The notes: generated by a model not told the origin, from the sequence alone. A stretch of 32,494 bases of DNA from Kitasatospora sp. DSM 101779 (GCF_025655475.1 NZ_JAHTIK010000001.1:3418868-3451361), one strand, 5' to 3'. Counted from the first letter of the stretch, positions 1 through 7,986 are shown. Program-made: numbers and translations.

Positions 1-1
1 G

Positions 2-1426
2 GAGAACCCGTTCCGCACCGGCCCGGCCGACCCGTTCGCCGCGGGCCGGGCGGCCGGTGCCGCGCAGCCGGAGCCCGAGGACACCCAGGTCGGCGGCTTC
101 GAGCCGATCCGTGACGAGGCCCGCCCGGGCGGTTCGATACCGGGTGTGCCGACCGCCAGCCTCTTCGGCTCGGCTCCCCCGGCGGCGGACCCGTTCGCCG
201 GCCCGGCCGACCCGTTCGGCGCCCCTGCCGCGGGCCCCTTCGCGGCTCCCGCAACCCCCTTCGCCGCTCCCGCGGACCCGTTCGCGCCCGGCGCGGCCCC
301 GGCCGCCGCCGACCCGTTCGCCGATCCCTTCGGCGGTACGCCCGCGCAGGCCGATCCGTTCGGCGGCCCGTTCGGCGGTGCCGCTCCCGACCGGGGGCGC
401 CCCGCCCCCGCCGAGGCGGCGCCCGCGCCGGCCCCGAAGCCGGCCCCCCCGAAGGCCGAGACCACCGAGCCCGCACCCAAGAAGCGCGGCAAGGCGGGCA
501 AGCTGGCCGGCTACGCCGTCGGTGGCCTGCTCTTCGCCGGCGCCGCCGCGTACGGCACCGGCCTGATGCTCAACCAGGCCGACATCCCCGAGGGCACCAC
601 CGTGCTCGGCACCGACATCGGCGGCGACACCCGCGACCAGGCGGTGAGCGCGCTCGACGCGTCGGTGGCCAAGACGGGCAAGGAGCCGATCAAGCTCAAG
701 CTGGGCGGCCAGGCGCTGACCCTCGACCCGGCGACGGCCGGTCTGAGCTTCGACACCACCGGCACCGTGGACGGTCTGACCAAGCACAGCTACAACCCCG
801 TCGAGGTGATCGGCTCGCTGGCGGGCGGCTCGAAGGCGGTCGCGCCGGAGGTCAAGGTCGACCAGTCGAAGCTCAAGGCCGCCCTGGACGAGCTGGCCGC
901 GAAGTCCGGCCAGGGCCTCAAGGAGGGCTACGTCCGCTTCACCGAGACGGGCCAGACCGAGGTCGTCCCCGGCAAGCCCGGGCAGGGCCTGGACTCGGCG
1001 GCCGCCGCGACCCAGGTCGAGCAGGCGTACCGCGACCGCGCGGCCGGCCGGCCCGAGGGCGAGGTCGCGCTGACGCTGACCGCGGCCCAGCCGAAGGTCG
1101 GCGAGGACGCCCTCAAGGCGGCCGCGGCCGCACTCGGCAAGCAGGTCCTCAACGGCAACGTGACGCTGAAGGCCGGCAAGGTGAAGTGGGACTTCGGCAA
1201 GCTGACGGCCAGCAAGGCGCTGACCCTGGCCCCGGACGCCTCCGGCAAGATCGTCCTCACCTGGGACCTGGACAAGCTGGACGCCGCGCTGAACGGCGTC
1301 TTCGACAAGGCGAAGACCCGCAAGAACGGGGCGCTCGCCCCGATCACCCCGCAGGACGTCGCGGACGGCGTCGCCTCGGTGATCGACAAGACCGGCAGGG
1401 ACCGGGTCTTCACCTTCCCCGCCTGA
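2..1426 (+). CDS. Membrane-anchored peptidoglycan-binding-like protein (5' end outside window)
   Basis: The reading frame is open from the first bases, so the true start lies upstream; 474 residues are visible. The first ~150 are Ala/Pro-rich with about ten xPF motifs (mostly ADPF followed by A or G), a low-complexity cytoplasmic region. A basic KKRGK stretch then leads into one transmembrane helix (about residues 168-190: LAGYAVGGLLFAGAAAYG). The remaining ~280 residues are extracytoplasmic and contain two similar segments of the type seen in YoaR-like putative peptidoglycan-binding domains (PG_binding_4), as found beside VanW domains; no VanW domain follows. The short tail ends in TFPA. Inference: a cell-envelope protein with a disordered cytoplasmic region. 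Family assignment is by resemblance only. A strong terminator follows at 1486-1529, so it is the last gene of its unit. Confidence 0.7.
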   Translation, partial: ENPFRTGPADPFAAGRAAGAAQPEPEDTQVGGFEPIRDEARPGGSIPGVPTASLFGSAPPAADPFAGPADPFGAPAAGPFAAPATPFAAPADPFAPGAAPAAADPFADPFGGTPAQADPFGGPFGGAAPDRGRPAPAEAAPAPAPKPAPPKAETTEPAPKKRGKAGKLAGYAVGGLLFAGAAAYGTGLMLNQADIPEGTTVLGTDIGGDTRDQAVSALDASVAKTGKEPIKLKLGGQALTLDPATAGLSFDTTGTVDGLTKHSYNPVEVIGSLAGGSKAVAPEVKVDQSKLKAALDELAAKSGQGLKEGYVRFTETGQTEVVPGKPGQGLDSAAAATQVEQAYRDRAAGRPEGEVALTLTAAQPKVGEDALKAAAAALGKQVLNGNVTLKAGKVKWDFGKLTASKALTLAPDASGKIVLTWDLDKLDAALNGVFDKAKTRKNGALAPITPQDVADGVASVIDKTGRDRVFTFPA

Positions 1427-1485
1427 TCCCCGCCCGTCCTCACGGACCGTCCTCCCCCGGCCGGTCCACCCACGCGCACGGCCCC

Positions 1486-1529
1486 GGAGGCCGGGCCCGC
1501 CGGCTCCCGCCGGTCCGGGCCCGGCCTCC
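1486..1529 (+). terminator. Strong hairpin terminator after the envelope gene
   Basis: The left arm 1486-1499 (GGAGGCCGGGCCCG) pairs perfectly with 1516-1529 (CGGGCCCGGCCTCC). A second 5-bp stem (CCGGC/GCCGG, loop TCCC) sits inside the loop. There is no T-tract, which is usual for streptomycete terminators. It starts 60 bp after the stop codon. Confidence 0.75.
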
Positions 1530-1540
1530 GCCGCGCTCTG

Positions 1541-1560
1541 GCGGTTACTCGCCAGTGGCG
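1541..1560. repeat. 20-bp box, copy 1 (upstream of orphan lipoprotein)
   Basis: GCG-GT-TACTCGCCAGTGGCG. It matches copy 2 at 3471-3490 in 18 of 20 positions, with the last 15 bases identical. It contains a small palindrome, CGCCA-G-TGGCG. It lies about 175 bp before the GTG start at 1735. Operator function is inferred from position and duplication. Confidence 0.55.
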
Positions 1561-1734
1561 GGGCAAAACCGGGCAAGACACCCGTCCCGGCCGCCTCCCG
1601 CCCCGCGTTACCAATCCTTGATCGGGGCCCGGTCGACAATGCGCGCGCCCGGTCAGCAGGATGTGCCCCCAGCCGAGCCGCCCCAACCCGCGCAGACGGC
1701 CACCCCCGCCGCACCGCTCCGCTGGGAGACCCTC

Positions 1735-3453
1735 GTGACCAGACCCAGGTTCCCGCTCGCCCTGACCGCGTCGGCGGCCGCGCTGGCGCTCGCCCTCTGC
1801 TCCTGCGCGAGCAGTGGCGAGCCGTCGGCCGGATCCGACGGCGGCACCGCCCGGGTGGACGGCGGGACGCAGCGCATGACGCTGTCCGCCACCAACCCCC
1901 GGCCGCGGACGGCCCTGAAGAAGGGCGGCACCCTGCAGTGGGCAGTGGACCGCCTGCCCACCCAGTTCAACCCGCTGCACGTGGACGGCGCCGAGCCCGC
2001 CACCACGGCGGTCATGAAGGCCCTGCTGCCGAGCTTCTGGCACTCCGACGCGGGCGGCACCCAGACCCCCAACAAGGCGTTCCTGCTGGGCGCGGTGAGC
2101 GGCACCGAGGGCGGCCGGCAGACGGTCACCTGGACCCTCAACCCCAAGGCGCACTGGTCCGACGGCACTCCGATCACCTGGCGCGACCTGGCCGCCACCT
2201 GGCGGGCGCTGAACGGCACCGACCCGGAGTACCGGACGGCCTCCGCGGCGGGCTTCGACCGGGTCGAGTCGGTGACCCGCGGCAAGGACGACTTCCAGGC
2301 CGTGATGGTCTTCCGCACCCGGTTCTCCGAGTGGCAGTCGATGTTCAACAACGCGGCGGACACCCCGTTGCTGCCCGCCCAGTACGCCGGCACCGCCGAG
2401 CAGTTCAACACCGGCTGGGCGGACCGCATCCCGGCCACCGCGGGCCCCTTTCGGCCCGCCGGGATCGACCGGGCCACGGGTGCGGTCACCCTGGAGGCGG
2501 ACCCGGGCTGGTGGGGCGAGAAGCCCCTGCTGGACCGGATCGTCTTCCGCGCGATGGACCCGGGTGCGATGGCGGACGCCTTCGCCCGGGGCAGCGTGGA
2601 CTACTTCGACATCGGCCCGGACGCCGCGGCCTACCGCCGCGCCGCGGCCGTCGACAACGGCGAGATCCGCAAGGCCGGCGGCCCGAACGTCCGTGCGCTG
2701 GTGCTGAACGGCCGCAGCCCGCAGCTGACCGACGCCGCGGTGCGGCGGGCCGTGCTGCGGGCGATCGACCGGGAGTCCATCGCCCGCACCGGCCTCAAGG
2801 GGCTGGACTGGGTGTACACCCCGATGAACAACCACTTCCTGGTGCCGGGGCAGAACGGCTACCGCGACAACTCGGCCGGACTGAGCCAGTACGACGTGGA
2901 CGCCGCGGACGCCGAACTCGACAAGGCCGGATGGGACCGGCCGGGCTTCGGGATGCGCAGCAAGGACGGCAAGCCGCTGACGCTCCGCCTGGTCGTGCCG
3001 GACACCGGCCAGGTGGCGGCCGCCGAGAGCACACAGGTGCTGGAGATGCTGGCGCTCGCCGGCATCCAGGTCACCGTGCAGAAGGTGCCGAACACCGACT
3101 TCCTCTCCCGGTACGTCAACCGGCACGACTTCGACCTCACCCTGCTCGACATCGCGGGAACCCCTTTCCCGGCAACCTCGTTGGCCAGTACCTTCCAGCA
3201 GGGGGCGGGCGGGAACGTCTCCCAGGTGGGCAGCGAGGCGCTCGACGCGGCCATCGCTGACGCCGCGTCGGGCGAGACCGCCAAGGAGGGCTACGAGGCC
3301 ATCAACCGGGCCGACGAACAGGCGTGGCAGGTGGCCGGCCTCATCCCGCTGTACCAGCGACCGGCGATCTACGCGGCGCGGCGGACGGTTGCCAACCTGG
3401 GTGCGCCCGGACTGTCCGATCCGGTCTACGAGGACATCGGCTTCCAGAAGTAG
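1735..3453 (+). CDS. Orphan ABC transporter substrate-binding lipoprotein, family 5 (572 aa)
   Basis: An extracytoplasmic solute-binding protein of the SBP_bac_5 (oligopeptide/dipeptide) family. The GTG start at 1735 is chosen because GGGAG sits 7 nt upstream and the protein then opens with a signal peptide (VTRPRFPLALTASAAALALA) ending in a lipobox-like LCSC, giving a lipid-anchored Cys; an ATG at 1639 would add an unlikely 32-residue leader. The mature part has the family signatures KKGGTLQWAVD, WSDGTPITWRD and PGWWGEKPLLD, and a late GQNGYRDNS segment. No permease or ATPase is directly adjacent in its own unit. Its closest relative in the window is the orphan lipoprotein at 24955-26703, which shares the YRDNS block and the ending (EDIGFQK against QDVGFRQD). 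It could serve operon 1 downstream, or have a lipid-related role like the mycobacterial LpqW branch; ligand unknown. Confidence 0.85.
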   Translation: MTRPRFPLALTASAAALALALCSCASSGEPSAGSDGGTARVDGGTQRMTLSATNPRPRTALKKGGTLQWAVDRLPTQFNPLHVDGAEPATTAVMKALLPSFWHSDAGGTQTPNKAFLLGAVSGTEGGRQTVTWTLNPKAHWSDGTPITWRDLAATWRALNGTDPEYRTASAAGFDRVESVTRGKDDFQAVMVFRTRFSEWQSMFNNAADTPLLPAQYAGTAEQFNTGWADRIPATAGPFRPAGIDRATGAVTLEADPGWWGEKPLLDRIVFRAMDPGAMADAFARGSVDYFDIGPDAAAYRRAAAVDNGEIRKAGGPNVRALVLNGRSPQLTDAAVRRAVLRAIDRESIARTGLKGLDWVYTPMNNHFLVPGQNGYRDNSAGLSQYDVDAADAELDKAGWDRPGFGMRSKDGKPLTLRLVVPDTGQVAAAESTQVLEMLALAGIQVTVQKVPNTDFLSRYVNRHDFDLTLLDIAGTPFPATSLASTFQQGAGGNVSQVGSEALDAAIADAASGETAKEGYEAINRADEQAWQVAGLIPLYQRPAIYAARRTVANLGAPGLSDPVYEDIGFQK

Positions 3454-3470
3454 CCGCGGAAGAATGTACG

Positions 3471-3490
3471 GCGAATACTCGCCAGTGGCG
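3471..3490. repeat. 20-bp box, copy 2 (upstream of operon 1)
   Basis: GCG-AA-TACTCGCCAGTGGCG, identical to copy 1 (1541-1560) except for two bases. It begins 18 bp after the stop of the orphan lipoprotein gene, so the two copies bracket that gene. Its last five bases are shared with the AdpA-like site. Confidence 0.55.
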
Positions 3491-3495
3491 TGAAT
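3486..3495 (+). promoter_or_regulatory. AdpA-consensus match
   Basis: TGGCGTGAAT fits all ten positions of the AdpA consensus TGGCSNGWWY known from Streptomyces griseus. It lies about 450 bp upstream of the first gene of operon 1. A match by chance in 490 bp is possible but not expected (roughly 0.06 by a simple estimate). Binding is inferred. Confidence 0.4.
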
Positions 3496-3582
3496 TTGCC
3501 ATCCAAGAGCGGGGGCGAATTGCTCGGCGACCCACCCCCGGGCATGCCCAAATATTCGCCCGGCCTACCGCAAAACACTAGT

Positions 3583-3597
3583 GTCCGATTATCGGAC
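3583..3597. promoter_or_regulatory. Perfect palindrome GTCCGAT-T-ATCGGAC
   Basis: Seven-base arms flank a single central T. The right part, TATCGGAC, belongs to the TAYCGGAC motif seen three more times upstream of operon 3 (22476-22490, 22626-22640, 22651-22665). It is likely an operator for a dimeric regulator; the regulator is unknown. Confidence 0.5.
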
Positions 3598-3851
3598 GCC
3601 GCAACACCGTCGACAATTCGCCCTGGAATGACCAAAACGGACAACAGGTCTACGCGCATCGACTCTTGGCGCCGCGGGATTCGGCGTCCACATAGCGGAT
3701 GCCACCCCGGCACGTTACGGACGCGTGAACGCGCTATGCCGATATATGTCCGCTTTTGACCGTCTCACAGAGAGCATGTCAAGCGATTCCGCACTACGAA
3801 GTGGTTGATATTGCAGCACGAAGCAAGAAATGGGCGTCCGCGAAGTGAGGA

Positions 3852-3884
3852 ACTCTTGACGTTCGATTAACGACTTGCAAGAGT
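3852..3884. promoter_or_regulatory. Nested inverted repeat before operon 1
   Basis: ACTCTTG (3852-3858) and CAAGAGT (3878-3884) are exact reverse complements, with a nested CGTT/AACG pair (3860-3863 and 3869-3872). It ends 59 bp before the ATG at 3944. It could be an operator overlapping a promoter or a leader-RNA hairpin. Confidence 0.4.
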
Positions 3885-3943
3885 CCGTGCATCCAACTTT
3901 TTCTCCTTGCTGCACACAGACCACGGTCGGGAGCTTTAGCACC

Positions 3944-4987
3944 ATGACGACGCCAACCGGGGCCACGACGGACGACGACAGCGTTCTGGTCGGGTCCACG
4001 TCGGACCTCGCCGCCAACAGCTCGGCCGACGCTCCGTCAGATCCTGGCTTCCGGGGCCTCTCCCCGGGCAAGCTCATGTGGCGGCGCTTCCTGCGCGACC
4101 GCACCGGCGTGGTCAGCGGCGTGATCGTGCTGGCCTTCGTGGTGATCGCCCTCCTCGCGCCCGTGATCTCGATGGTCTACGGCAAGGACCCGGTCACCCA
4201 CTACGGCCAGAACGCGGACGGCCTGCTGACCGACTCGGGTCTGCCGATGGGCCCCAACGGCGGTATGAGCGGCGACTTCTGGTTCGGTCTCGAGCCCGGT
4301 CTGGGCCGCGACCTGTTCATCCTGCTGATCTACGGCATCCGCACCTCGCTGCTGATCGCCTTCGCGGTCTCCCTGCTCACCACCGTCATCGGTGTGGCGC
4401 TGGGCATCGCGGCCGGCTACCTCGGCGGCAAGACCGACTACCTGATCGGCCGGATCATCGACATCCTGATGTCGTTCCCGTCGCAGATCTTCCTGATCGC
4501 CACCATGCCGGTGGTCACCGGCCTGCTGGTCGCCAACAACGAGGCGCAGCCGACCTGGCTGTCCTTCACCGCGGTGACGATCGTCCTCTCGCTGCTCGGC
4601 TGGATGTCGCTGGCCCGCATCCTGCGCGCCACCACCCTGTCGCTGCGCGAGCGGGAGTTCGTCGAGGCGGCGAAGGTGACCGGCGCCTCGCCGGCGCGGA
4701 TCATCTTCAAGGAGCTCCTCCCCAACCTGTGGACGCCGATCCTGGTGCAGTCGACGCTGGCGCTCCCCGCCTTCGTCACGGCCGAGGCCGGTCTGTCCTA
4801 CCTGGGCGTCGGTGTCACCGAGCCCACCCCCGACTGGGGCCGCATGATCGCCGACGCGGCCCAGTACCTGCGAACCGACATCACCTTCCTGATCTTCCCG
4901 GGTCTGGCGATGGTGCTGTTCGTCCTCGCGTTCAACCTGCTCGGCGACTCCGTCCGGGACGCATTCGACCCGAAGGCCAACCGCTGA
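3944..4987 (+). CDS. Peptide ABC transporter permease, C type (operon 1, first gene; bldKA-position candidate)
   Basis: An inner-membrane subunit of an Opp/Dpp importer, 347 aa. The ATG at 3944 is preceded by CGGGAG at about 10 nt. Around 45 soluble, Thr/Ser/Asp-rich residues precede the first membrane helix (VVSGVIVLAFVVIALLAPVI). A long external loop (GKDPVTHYGQNADGLL onward, to DLFILLIYG) leads into the five-helix BPD_transp core. The ATPase-docking EAA loop is complete: EAAKVTGASPARIIFKELLP. The C-terminus DSVRDAFDPKANR is typical of C permeases. It starts an operon with the binding protein second and the B permease third. This order (permease, binding protein, permease, ATPase, ATPase) is the one described for bldKA-E, the developmental oligopeptide importer of Streptomyces coelicolor. 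The bldK identity is an inference from order and context; the permease call is firm. Confidence 0.9.
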   Translation: MTTPTGATTDDDSVLVGSTSDLAANSSADAPSDPGFRGLSPGKLMWRRFLRDRTGVVSGVIVLAFVVIALLAPVISMVYGKDPVTHYGQNADGLLTDSGLPMGPNGGMSGDFWFGLEPGLGRDLFILLIYGIRTSLLIAFAVSLLTTVIGVALGIAAGYLGGKTDYLIGRIIDILMSFPSQIFLIATMPVVTGLLVANNEAQPTWLSFTAVTIVLSLLGWMSLARILRATTLSLREREFVEAAKVTGASPARIIFKELLPNLWTPILVQSTLALPAFVTAEAGLSYLGVGVTEPTPDWGRMIADAAQYLRTDITFLIFPGLAMVLFVLAFNLLGDSVRDAFDPKANR

Positions 4988-5090
4988 CCCCACCGGCGGC
5001 GCCGAGCAGCCCCAAAGACTCCGGGGGGATGGGCACCCCAGCCCCGGGCACCCAACTGAAATGCAGACACCTTCCACAGGCAGGATGAAG

Positions 5091-6860
5091 ATGAACGCTC
5101 GCAAGTCGCGGCGGCTCGCCGCCGCCATCATGGTGGCCGGGGCCCTGACCGTCACCACCGCGTGCTCCAGCGGCCACTCCAACGGCGACGGCGCCGCCTC
5201 CGGCGCCTCCAAGGAGCCGGTGAAGGCCGCCAGCATTTCGGTCGGCACGGCCGAGGACTCCAAGGGCCCGGCGGCCGCGGAGCCGAACGCGAAGAAGGGC
5301 GGCACGGTCAACATGATCGACCGCGACGACTTCTCGCACCTCGACCCGGCGCAGATCTACCTGAACTACAACAGCGAGGTCTCGCTGCTGCTCACCCGTC
5401 AGCTGACGGGCTACAAGTACCTGCCGGACGGCACCCAGAAGCTGGTCGGCGACCTCGCCACCGACACGGGCACCACCACCGACGGCGGCAAGACCTGGAA
5501 GTTCACGCTGAAGGACGGCGTGAAGTGGCAGGACGGCACCCCGATCACCTCGGCCGACGTCAAGTACTCGATCGAGCGCACCTTCGCCTCCTTCGTGAAG
5601 TCGGGCCCGACCTACGTCCAGACCTGGCTCGCCGGTGACAAGTACCGCGAGGCGTACGCCGGTCCGTACGACGGCAAGAGCCTGGACGCCGTGCAGGCGC
5701 CCGACGCCAAGACCGTCGTCTTCACCTTCAAGGACGCCCACCCGGACGCCAACTTCACCCTGGCGATGACCGGTTACGGCGTGGTGCCGAAGGCCCAGGA
5801 CACCAAGGACGCCTACGACAAGAAGCCGTTCTCGTCCGGCCCGTACCAGATCGTCGAGCACGTCACCGACAAGTCGCTCGACCTGGTCCGCAACCCCAAC
5901 TGGGACCCGGCCACCGACCCGATCCGGAACGCCTACCCGGACAAGTGGCACATGGAGTTCGGTGTCCAGGCGCAGCAGTCCACCGAGCGCTTCATGGCGG
6001 ACAACGGTGCCGACAAGCTCGCCTTCAGCTTCCACAACCAGGTCCACCCCAGCTTCATCGACCAGGTGAAGGCCGACGAGAAGCTCAAGCCCCGCACGCT
6101 CGAGGGCCTGTCGCCGTACGTCGACTACTACTTCATCAACAACACCCGCATCAAGGACCAGAAGGTCCGCGAGGCGCTCATCCGGGCCTTCCCGCACCAG
6201 CAGACCCGTCAGCTCCAGGGCGGCACCAGCTACGGCGACTACGCCACCACCTACATGAGCCCGACCGTCCTGGGCTACGAGAAGAGCGACGTCTACGACA
6301 CGCTCAAGAAGCCGCAGGGCGACCCGGAGGCGGCCAAGAAGCTGCTCACCGAGGCCAACGCGATGGGCCAGACCATCGTCTACGCCTACAACAACACCCC
6401 GCTGCAGCAGAAGGTCACCGAGGCGATCCGCGTCGCCCTGGAGGCGGCCGGCTTCAAGTTCGTTCCGAAGCCGCTCGACGCCAAGACCTACTACGACGCC
6501 ATCGGCCTCGTGAACAACGAGTACGACCTGTACTGGGGCGGCTGGGGCGCCGACTGGCCGACCGGCTACACCTCGCTGCAGCCGGTGTGGGACGGCCGCG
6601 CGATCGCGGACGGTGCCTCCAACTACGCGCACCTGAACGACCCGGAGGTCAACTCCGCGATCGACGCCGCGGTCAAGATCGCCGACCCGGTCGAGCAGGG
6701 CAAGGCGTGGGCGGCCCTGGACAAGAAGCTCCAGCAGAAGGCCGTCTCCATCCCGGACGTCTACCAGCGCTCGCTGAGCCTGTACGGCTCCGGCCTGGGC
6801 GGCGTGAAGTACGACACCCTGTTCGGTCTGCAGTCGCCGCTGAACATCTACGTCAAGTAG
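5091..6860 (+). CDS. Peptide-binding lipoprotein of operon 1 (589 aa; bldKB-position candidate)
   Basis: An SBP_bac_5 extracytoplasmic receptor that would capture peptides and pass them to the permeases coded on either side. Start codons at 5061, 5085 and 5091 are in frame; 5091 is preferred because the purine-rich GGCAGGA lies 5-6 nt before it and the signal peptide then begins MNARKSRRLAAAIMVAGALT. The lipobox is VTTAC, weak at -3 but typical of actinobacterial lipoproteins. Family signatures: KKGGTVNMIDRDDFSHLDPA, WQDGTPITSADVKYSIERT, FSSGPYQIVEH, and the Trp-rich YDLYWGGWGADWPTG near the C-terminus. It is longer than typical dipeptide-binding proteins (~540 aa), in keeping with oligopeptide binders. 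It lacks the HKEWVDAVCNS block shared by the binding proteins of operons 2 and 3, so it is a distinct lineage. It is followed by a 15-bp hairpin (6885-6918) before the next gene. Confidence 0.9.
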   Translation: MNARKSRRLAAAIMVAGALTVTTACSSGHSNGDGAASGASKEPVKAASISVGTAEDSKGPAAAEPNAKKGGTVNMIDRDDFSHLDPAQIYLNYNSEVSLLLTRQLTGYKYLPDGTQKLVGDLATDTGTTTDGGKTWKFTLKDGVKWQDGTPITSADVKYSIERTFASFVKSGPTYVQTWLAGDKYREAYAGPYDGKSLDAVQAPDAKTVVFTFKDAHPDANFTLAMTGYGVVPKAQDTKDAYDKKPFSSGPYQIVEHVTDKSLDLVRNPNWDPATDPIRNAYPDKWHMEFGVQAQQSTERFMADNGADKLAFSFHNQVHPSFIDQVKADEKLKPRTLEGLSPYVDYYFINNTRIKDQKVREALIRAFPHQQTRQLQGGTSYGDYATTYMSPTVLGYEKSDVYDTLKKPQGDPEAAKKLLTEANAMGQTIVYAYNNTPLQQKVTEAIRVALEAAGFKFVPKPLDAKTYYDAIGLVNNEYDLYWGGWGADWPTGYTSLQPVWDGRAIADGASNYAHLNDPEVNSAIDAAVKIADPVEQGKAWAALDKKLQQKAVSIPDVYQRSLSLYGSGLGGVKYDTLFGLQSPLNIYVK

Positions 6861-6884
6861 TCATCGGCACCACGCAGTAGCCGC

Positions 6885-6918
6885 GGTGGGGCACCGGCCG
6901 GAAGGCCGGTGCCCCACC
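6885..6918 (+). terminator. 15-bp hairpin between binding protein and B permease (operon 1)
   Basis: 6885-6899 pairs perfectly with 6904-6918 around a GGAA tetraloop; no T-tract. It lies inside the operon, so it probably acts as a partial terminator or 3'-end stabiliser that keeps binding-protein mRNA in excess over the permease and ATPase messages. Comparable hairpins sit at the same place in operons 2 and 3. Confidence 0.65.
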
Positions 6919-6999
6919 GGTCGGCCCCCTTCAGCCCTACCCCGCCCCTGCAAGCCACCGCACCCGCAGCCGGCGCCCCGATCAGGAGAGCCCGACCCC

Positions 7000-7986
7000 A
7001 TGCTCCGATTCCTAGTCCGCCGATCCCTCGGCGCCCTCGTCATCCTGCTGATCATCAGCATGGTCACCTTCGCGCTCTTCTTCGCCATCCCGGCGGATCC
7101 GGCGCGGCTGTACTGCGGCAAGGTCTGTTCACCCGAGAACCTCGTCCTGATCAAGCACAGCATGGGGCTCGACCAGTCCGTCCCCATGCAGTACTGGAAC
7201 TGGCTGTCGGGCATCTTCGTCGGCCACACGTACCCCGGCGGTGACGTCCCGCACTGCGACGCGCCGTGCTTCGGCTGGTCCTTCGTCAAGAAGGACATGG
7301 TCCTCGACACCCTGATGGACCGCTTCCCGACCACGCTGTCGCTGACCGTCGGCTCGGCCGTCGTCTTCCTGATCTTCGGCATCGGCACCGGCATGCTGGC
7401 CGCCCACAAGCAGGGCAAGGCGGCGGACAAGATCGCCAGTGCCGCCTCGCTGGTCGCCACCTCGATGCAGATCTACGTCGCCGGCCCGCTGGCGCTCTGG
7501 GCGCTCGTCTACAGCACCGACCTGCTGGACCTGCCCACCTACGTGCCGATCACCGAGGACCCGATCGGCTGGTTCACCGGCCTGCTCGTCCCGTGGATCG
7601 TGCTCTCGCTGATCTGGACGGCCAACTACACCCGTATGACCCGCTCCTCGATGGTCGAGCAGCTCACCGAGGACTACGTCCGCACCGCCCGGGCCAAGGG
7701 CATGTCGGGCACCTCGGTCTTCATGCGGTACGCCTGGCGCGGCGCGATGGGCACCATCGTCACCGTCTTCGGCATCGACCTGGGCGTCCTGCTCGGCGGT
7801 GCGATCATCACGGAGAGCACCTTCGGCCTGCACGGCCTGGGCGAGCTCGCGATCCGGTCCTTCATCGACTCCGACCTGTCGATGCTGGTCGGTGTGACGA
7901 TGGTGGCCGCCACCTTCATCGTGATCTTCAACATCGTGGTCGACGCCGTCTACGCCCTGATCGACCCGCGCATCCGCCTGGCCTGA
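7000..7986 (+). CDS. Peptide ABC transporter permease, B type (operon 1)
   Basis: The second membrane subunit of the operon 1 importer, 328 aa. The ATG at 7000 has AGGAGA about 10 nt upstream. The N-terminus MLRFLVRRSLGALVILLIIS is the standard B-type opening: a short basic stretch, then helix 1. The first external loop has four Cys (YCGKVC and HCDAPC), suggesting disulfide pairing outside the membrane. The family EAA-type loop is degenerate: DYVRTARAKGMSGTSVFMRY is followed by AWRGAM, where family members usually have LRNALLP, so the usual Leu-Pro is missing. The C-terminus DAVYALIDPRIRLA is typical. It sits 62 bp before the first ATPase gene. It should pair with the C permease at 3944-4987 as a heterodimer. 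Confidence 0.9.
   Translation: MLRFLVRRSLGALVILLIISMVTFALFFAIPADPARLYCGKVCSPENLVLIKHSMGLDQSVPMQYWNWLSGIFVGHTYPGGDVPHCDAPCFGWSFVKKDMVLDTLMDRFPTTLSLTVGSAVVFLIFGIGTGMLAAHKQGKAADKIASAASLVATSMQIYVAGPLALWALVYSTDLLDLPTYVPITEDPIGWFTGLLVPWIVLSLIWTANYTRMTRSSMVEQLTEDYVRTARAKGMSGTSVFMRYAWRGAMGTIVTVFGIDLGVLLGGAIITESTFGLHGLGELAIRSFIDSDLSMLVGVTMVAATFIVIFNIVVDAVYALIDPRIRLA

Larger units (their letters stand above)
1427..1734. other. Intergenic region between envelope gene and first lipoprotein gene
   Basis: These 308 bp hold the terminator of the upstream gene (1486-1529), the first copy of a 20-bp repeated box (1541-1560), and the ribosome site GGGAG (1723-1727) of the lipoprotein gene. No convincing -35/-10 pair was found and no other coding region is supported. 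Confidence 0.6.
3454..3943. other. 490-bp regulatory intergenic region upstream of operon 1
   Basis: This is clearly richer in A+T than the flanking genes and carries several ordered signals: the second copy of the 20-bp box (3471-3490), an AdpA-consensus match (3486-3495), a perfect 15-bp palindrome (3583-3597), and a nested inverted repeat (3852-3884) just before the first gene. A TTGACG at 3856-3861 could be a -35, but the hexamer 17 bp on (AAGAGT) is a poor -10. Short open frames here have no ribosome site or typical codon use, so no gene is called. Confidence 0.6.

Noticed and set aside
3490..3759. 89-codon open frame after the first lipoprotein gene
   Set aside because: No ribosome site, A/T-rich codon use unlike the neighbours, and it overlaps the palindrome and the AdpA-like site; better read as regulatory DNA.
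3856..3884. TTGACG as -35 of operon 1
   Set aside because: The hexamer at 17 bp spacing is AAGAGT, a poor -10, and the whole region is part of an inverted repeat; not called as a promoter.
3875..3943. TTG start extending the operon 1 C permease by 23 residues
   Set aside because: It starts inside the inverted repeat and lacks a ribosome site, while the ATG at 3944 has CGGGAG at a good distance.
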